The notes under the pieces: model-generated | Database searches by the model: none | What the model saw: only the letters and a program-made list of their open reading frames with translations | What the model was told of the DNA's origin: nothing | Made by a program: the position numbers and the translations under genes | DNA from: Caldifarciminota bacterium | Lineage (GTDB): Bacteria > Hydrothermota > UBA3072 | Reading direction: 5' to 3' | NCBI GenBank assembly: GCA_016930175.1 | Contig: JAFGHJ010000027.1 | Coordinates: forward strand, 33,464-97,463 | Length of the DNA: 64,000 bases | In this document: positions 61,024 through 64,000 of the stretch, in pieces | Numbering within the stretch: position 1 is the stretch's first letter | How the letters are laid out: the number at the start of each line of letters is the position of its first letter

Positions 61024-62877
61024 TTATTGCAACAAAATAATTTTGTTTGTTGTACAAAATTTTCCCGCACGAAGACGATAGAAGTAGATGCCGTCGGCTA
61101 AACCTTTAGCGTTCCATTCTATGCTATAATTACCATTAGGAAGTTGTTTATTGACCAACGTTTCAATCTTTCGTCCTAAATTATTGTATATTTCAAGGGT
61201 GACGAATTCTGTCGAAGGAATAGCAAACTGAATTGTTGTACTGGAATTAAGCAGAATTAAGTCGTTGTTTATTATCGGAAAACCTATATTTTCTTCTATA
61301 CCAGAAGGGTCGTAGTTAGATAACAATTCTATACCTTCATCTTCTCCTAGATTCCGAGAGTATTTCATTTCTATTGAATTATTCCAGTGTTCATGGACAC
61401 CGAGACTCCAAGGTATAGGAGTTCCATCTCCTTCCGGATCGTAGTAAGGAATATCATCGGTCCAGTTTGCCGAATCGGCAGCCTGATGCAGGAAATCATC
61501 AACACCAGCATACCTGGGAAAAGGACCTGACTGTACACCGGGGGTGCCTTCGGTTGGATGATCTTCATCGAATTCATTGTATAAGAAGTCAAAGCCGACA
61601 GACTCTATAGCAACCGGATCCTGAGAAACGAATATCGAAGATGGCCAGTCATTATTAAATGGTGCCATTCTCCACTTAATAGGAGGATGTCCCCAGTTAG
61701 TCGACCCCCATATTCCATCTACTATATATATAATCGTTTTACCGCCGAGATGCTCATGCGCCATAAAATCCACACCATTACGATATACTCCGTATTCTCC
61801 GTTATCGACATTCCCATCTCCTTCTGTAGAAGGATAGGTATAATGATAATGCGAAGCATCACCATTAAATTTTACAAATGATCCTAAATGATTTTTAGTT
61901 GAAAGAGAGATACCAGCTCTATGATGTTTTTTGAACACTGCAATGTTAATCATATAGCCTGCTTCCAGATAACACTCTGGCAGCCAGTCCTCTACTTCAC
62001 CGTCACTTGTAAAAAAAACAAGAGAATCTGATTGTACTATCGGCGTCCGCCCTCCATAATCTCCCCAGTAATTTACATCTGAAAAAACAGAATGACATTT
62101 ATCCCAATATAAATTCGTAACAGTCCTTCCAGGATCGCCAATGCTGATATTTTCCTCGGCCGCTCCTACTACATTTATTAATTGTTTTAGTATGGCAAGT
62201 GTTATATGGGGTGACGTGTCGATTGTGTTGCTACCATAATTAGCCGAGCTATTTAAATTAATTTTAATTACAATTTTTTCTCCACTCGTATAGCCGACAT
62301 CTCCTCTTTCGTGGGTTTGATTATAATGATGGAATATAGCATTCCAGGCTGCGGAATCGGTTTCTTCGCCTGTTAACATTTGTAATGCATTAGATAACAT
62401 GGTTTCGACCACTTCTTGATTTGTATTATCTTCCTGATACCAATAATCACCCGAGGAATTGGTACAATTTTCATCTGTTGCATCTGGATTCCAAATCCAG
62501 GCTACGCGGCCGGGATTTATACCTTTTCCTTCACCCATCGGCTGATTTGGACCTTCTAAGATAGGAGACCGATATTGGGCGTATACCTTTTGTTCTTTAC
62601 TTAACAATGTGGCTATAAACAAAATCGAACCGAGCAATAATAAAATCGAAAATACGACATATTTCGATTTATATAAGTACTGTTTTGCTTTTTTGAATAC
62701 CAGTAAAGAAGAAACGAGTCCTATTAAATAGATAACGAAAGATGCTGCAACTGGTGCTGCAATCTTCATACAAGGATATCTTGCCCTACTTGGTTTTGGA
62801 ACAACACGAACCAAAAACCAGATAAGCGATAATAACCCAATAACTGGGAAAGACAATTTTTTAATGAGTTTTTTCAT
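61024..62877 (-). CDS. DUF362 protein with membrane N terminus and T9SS sorting domain
   Basis: 617 residues. Three hydrophobic segments occupy residues about 8-27, 40-62 and 72-92, with PKPSRARYPCMKIAAPVAAS between the first two. The DUF362 domain (about 100-500) has GRVAWIWNPDATDENC, KIVIKINLNSSANYGSNTID, SIGDPGRTV, NIAVFKKHHRAGISLSTKNH and SQDPVAIESVGFDFLY. The last 80 residues (IPSTEFVTLEIYNNLGRKIE to the end) are a T9SS type-A sorting domain. AAGGAG before ATG 62877 fixes the start; the open frame runs 27 codons further. Function is unknown. Confidence 0.82.
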   Translation of the reverse strand: MKKLIKKLSFPVIGLLSLIWFLVRVVPKPSRARYPCMKIAAPVAASFVIYLIGLVSSLLVFKKAKQYLYKSKYVVFSILLLLGSILFIATLLSKEQKVYAQYRSPILEGPNQPMGEGKGINPGRVAWIWNPDATDENCTNSSGDYWYQEDNTNQEVVETMLSNALQMLTGEETDSAAWNAIFHHYNQTHERGDVGYTSGEKIVIKINLNSSANYGSNTIDTSPHITLAILKQLINVVGAAEENISIGDPGRTVTNLYWDKCHSVFSDVNYWGDYGGRTPIVQSDSLVFFTSDGEVEDWLPECYLEAGYMINIAVFKKHHRAGISLSTKNHLGSFVKFNGDASHYHYTYPSTEGDGNVDNGEYGVYRNGVDFMAHEHLGGKTIIYIVDGIWGSTNWGHPPIKWRMAPFNNDWPSSIFVSQDPVAIESVGFDFLYNEFDEDHPTEGTPGVQSGPFPRYAGVDDFLHQAADSANWTDDIPYYDPEGDGTPIPWSLGVHEHWNNSIEMKYSRNLGEDEGIELLSNYDPSGIEENIGFPIINNDLILLNSSTTIQFAIPSTEFVTLEIYNNLGRKIETLVNKQLPNGNYSIEWNAKGLADGIYFYRLRAGKFCTTNKIILLQ

Positions 62878-62986
62878 AATATTACTCCTTTTTTGGAATA
62901 GGTGAAAAACATAGTTTAAAAGTATTAATCTTAGAAACATTGTTATCTGTGTGATCAAAGTTTTTCAATAAAGAATTCATATTAAA

Positions 62987-63014
62987 ATAGTAATTAAAAT
63001 ACTATCTTTGTCAA
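62987..63014 (-). promoter_or_regulatory. Sigma-70 promoter for the DUF362 gene
   Basis: Minus-strand TTGACA (63014-63009), 16 nt, TACTAT (62992-62987). Confidence 0.6.
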
Positions 63015-63044
63015 CATAGGATTTTGAACCTCAATAGAGAGACT

Positions 63045-63155
63045 ATTACCACAGAAAACACTGAGGAACACAGAGATTCTGAACTGTAAGACTATTGGTC
63101 AGTTAGTAGGTTTGGCTGTTTTCTCCACACCAACGCACCAACGCACTAAATATGT
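63045..63155. repeat. Dispersed intergenic repeat cluster
   Basis: ACCACAGAAAACACTGAGGA, ACACAGAGATTCTGAAC, TTGGTCAGTTAGTAGGTTTGG and CACCAACGCACCAACGCACT units in a row. Non-coding, between asnA and the DUF362 promoter. Confidence 0.75.
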
Positions 63156-63163
63156 TGTTACTT

Positions 63164-64000
63164 TTATTCCAATATATGGATATTTTTTCTTTTACAAATC
63201 GACTTAAGAACATCAGGCCATACCGTAGTGCTTACTTCACCGATATGAGCGGTCCTCAAAAGATACATATATGTCCTTGATTGGCCGATACCGCCTCCGA
63301 TACTTAGTGGTATTTCATCATTAAGAATCGCTTGATGATATGGTAACTTCAGAAAATCTTCCTGCCCGGATTCCTTGAGCTGCTGGACCAGGGTTTTTTT
63401 AGTCACACGGATACCCATTGATGTCAGTTCATGACGTCGCTTAGTTACCGGGTTCCACACCAGAATATCGCCGTTTAGTCCATGGTACTGCTTCCCGTTT
63501 TTCTTTATCGTTGGCGTAATCCAGTCATCGTAATCCGCAGCTCTCATTTCATGGGGATAACCGTCTTCTAACACATAACCAACGCCAATAATAAATATTG
63601 CGGGGTGCACTTCCTGTACCATTTTTGTCTCTCTCTGTTTGCGGGTGAAATCCGGATAGCGTTCCAGGATTTCCTCGGCGTGAAAGAATTTCAACTCTTT
63701 TGGTATATCCGGATATTTATCTGATATGAGTTCGGGGAAGTCCTTTTTTACCATCTGTCCTGCGTCATAAATAACCATCCAGATTTTTTCGACGATATCG
63801 CGCAAAAAATCAAGGTTACGCATATCTTTCGTGATAACCCTTTCCCAATCCCATTGGTCGACATAGGCACTGTGGTCATGGTCGAGAAAATAATCCTTTC
63901 TTACTGCTTTCATATCCGTACAGATGCCTTCACCCACTTCACAATCAAATTGCTTCAATGCCATTCTTTTCCATTTCGTAGCCGCCTGCACCACCTGAGC
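63164..64000 (-). CDS. asnA: Aspartate--ammonia ligase (AsnA), N-terminal part outside window
   Basis: About 278 residues visible of a family of about 330. It makes asparagine from aspartate, ammonia and ATP. It has ATKWKRMALKQFDCEVGEGI, SAYVDQWDWERVI, an EVHPAIFIIGVGY core, NGDILVWNP, SMGIRV and the class-II-synthetase-like end SIGGGIGQSRTYMYLL, HIGEVSTTVWPDVL. The frame continues past 64000, so the GTG at 63994 is not the true start; about 90 residues are missing on the right. Confidence 0.94.
   Translation of the reverse strand, partial: AQVVQAATKWKRMALKQFDCEVGEGICTDMKAVRKDYFLDHDHSAYVDQWDWERVITKDMRNLDFLRDIVEKIWMVIYDAGQMVKKDFPELISDKYPDIPKELKFFHAEEILERYPDFTRKQRETKMVQEVHPAIFIIGVGYVLEDGYPHEMRAADYDDWITPTIKKNGKQYHGLNGDILVWNPVTKRRHELTSMGIRVTKKTLVQQLKESGQEDFLKLPYHQAILNDEIPLSIGGGIGQSRTYMYLLRTAHIGEVSTTVWPDVLKSICKRKNIHILE

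Noticed and set aside
1..64000. Prophage, insertion sequence or integrated element
   Set aside because: No transposase, integrase, terminal inverted repeats or phage structural genes are recognisable.

Overview
The window is AT-rich bacterial chromosome with about 60 protein genes. It has no rRNA, tRNA, CRISPR array, insertion sequence or prophage that I can recognise. Two proteins end in type IX secretion (T9SS, Por) sorting domains: the beta-helix protein at 43749-45257 and the DUF362 protein at 61024-62877. Three PorV/UPF0164-like outer-membrane barrels are present, along with Bacteroidetes-type families (apparent DUF6057, DUF4919, DUF5683-like). This points to a diderm of the FCB (Fibrobacteres-Chlorobi-Bacteroidetes) superphylum, probably an uncultured candidate phylum of the WOR-3 / Cloacimonadota / Marinimicrobia kind. 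That placement is inference. Promoters are nevertheless classical sigma-70 type (TTGACA, 16-17 nt, TANNNT), not the Bacteroidetes TTTG/TANNTTTG type.

Layout. 1-6907: the 3' end of clpP, then clpX, the K+ uptake genes ktrB-ktrA, a histidine kinase, a response regulator with a degenerate HD-GYP domain and a YhcC-type radical SAM protein, all tightly packed on +. 7132-12465: barrel protein, accA, DUF4388 protein, an aberrant EF-G paralogue and a second barrel protein. 12544-16687: HD-GYP regulator, metallo-beta-lactamase hydrolase, SagB-type nitroreductase, YjbQ and a TIM-barrel isomerase. 16915-25688: the most unusual region, two tandem pairs of [polytopic DUF6057-like membrane protein + membrane-anchored CxxCH cytochrome/PD40 propeller], followed by a fused ResB-CcsA haem-c maturation protein. 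25679-28853: a RidA/chorismatase-like protein and an acyl-CoA ligase. 29000-32633: apbE-amrS-NusG domain II-Gx transporter-DUF4321-rhomboid operon. 32780-35339: rocD, an RDD protein and a zincin-like peptidase.

35719-55051 holds branched-chain amino-acid synthesis in three blocks: leuA-leuC-leuD, leuB, and ilvB-ilvN-ilvC-cimA. Between them lie hpt, msrA, fba, a secreted beta-helix protein, a candidate structured small RNA, a GIY-YIG-like protein, a flavin reductase and a lipoprotein. With citramalate synthase present, leucine and isoleucine would share leuC, leuD and leuB, so no threonine deaminase is needed. ilvD and ilvE are not in the window. 55054-64000: DUF4013 protein, trmB, an SGNH hydrolase, a GlsB-type protein, an aldo/keto reductase, small unknowns, DUF1801, the DUF362 T9SS protein and an asnA cut by the window end.

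Three things cross the whole window. Intergenic gaps are filled with degenerate text-like repeats (CACAGAGAACACAGAG, GGATTTAGGATTTGGG, CCAACGCACCAACGC types). Several genes have a perfect promoter whose -10 lies exactly 6 nt before the ATG, which predicts leaderless mRNAs. And the cytochrome/propeller proteins end in ApbE-like flavinylation motifs while an apbE gene lies about 6 kb away.
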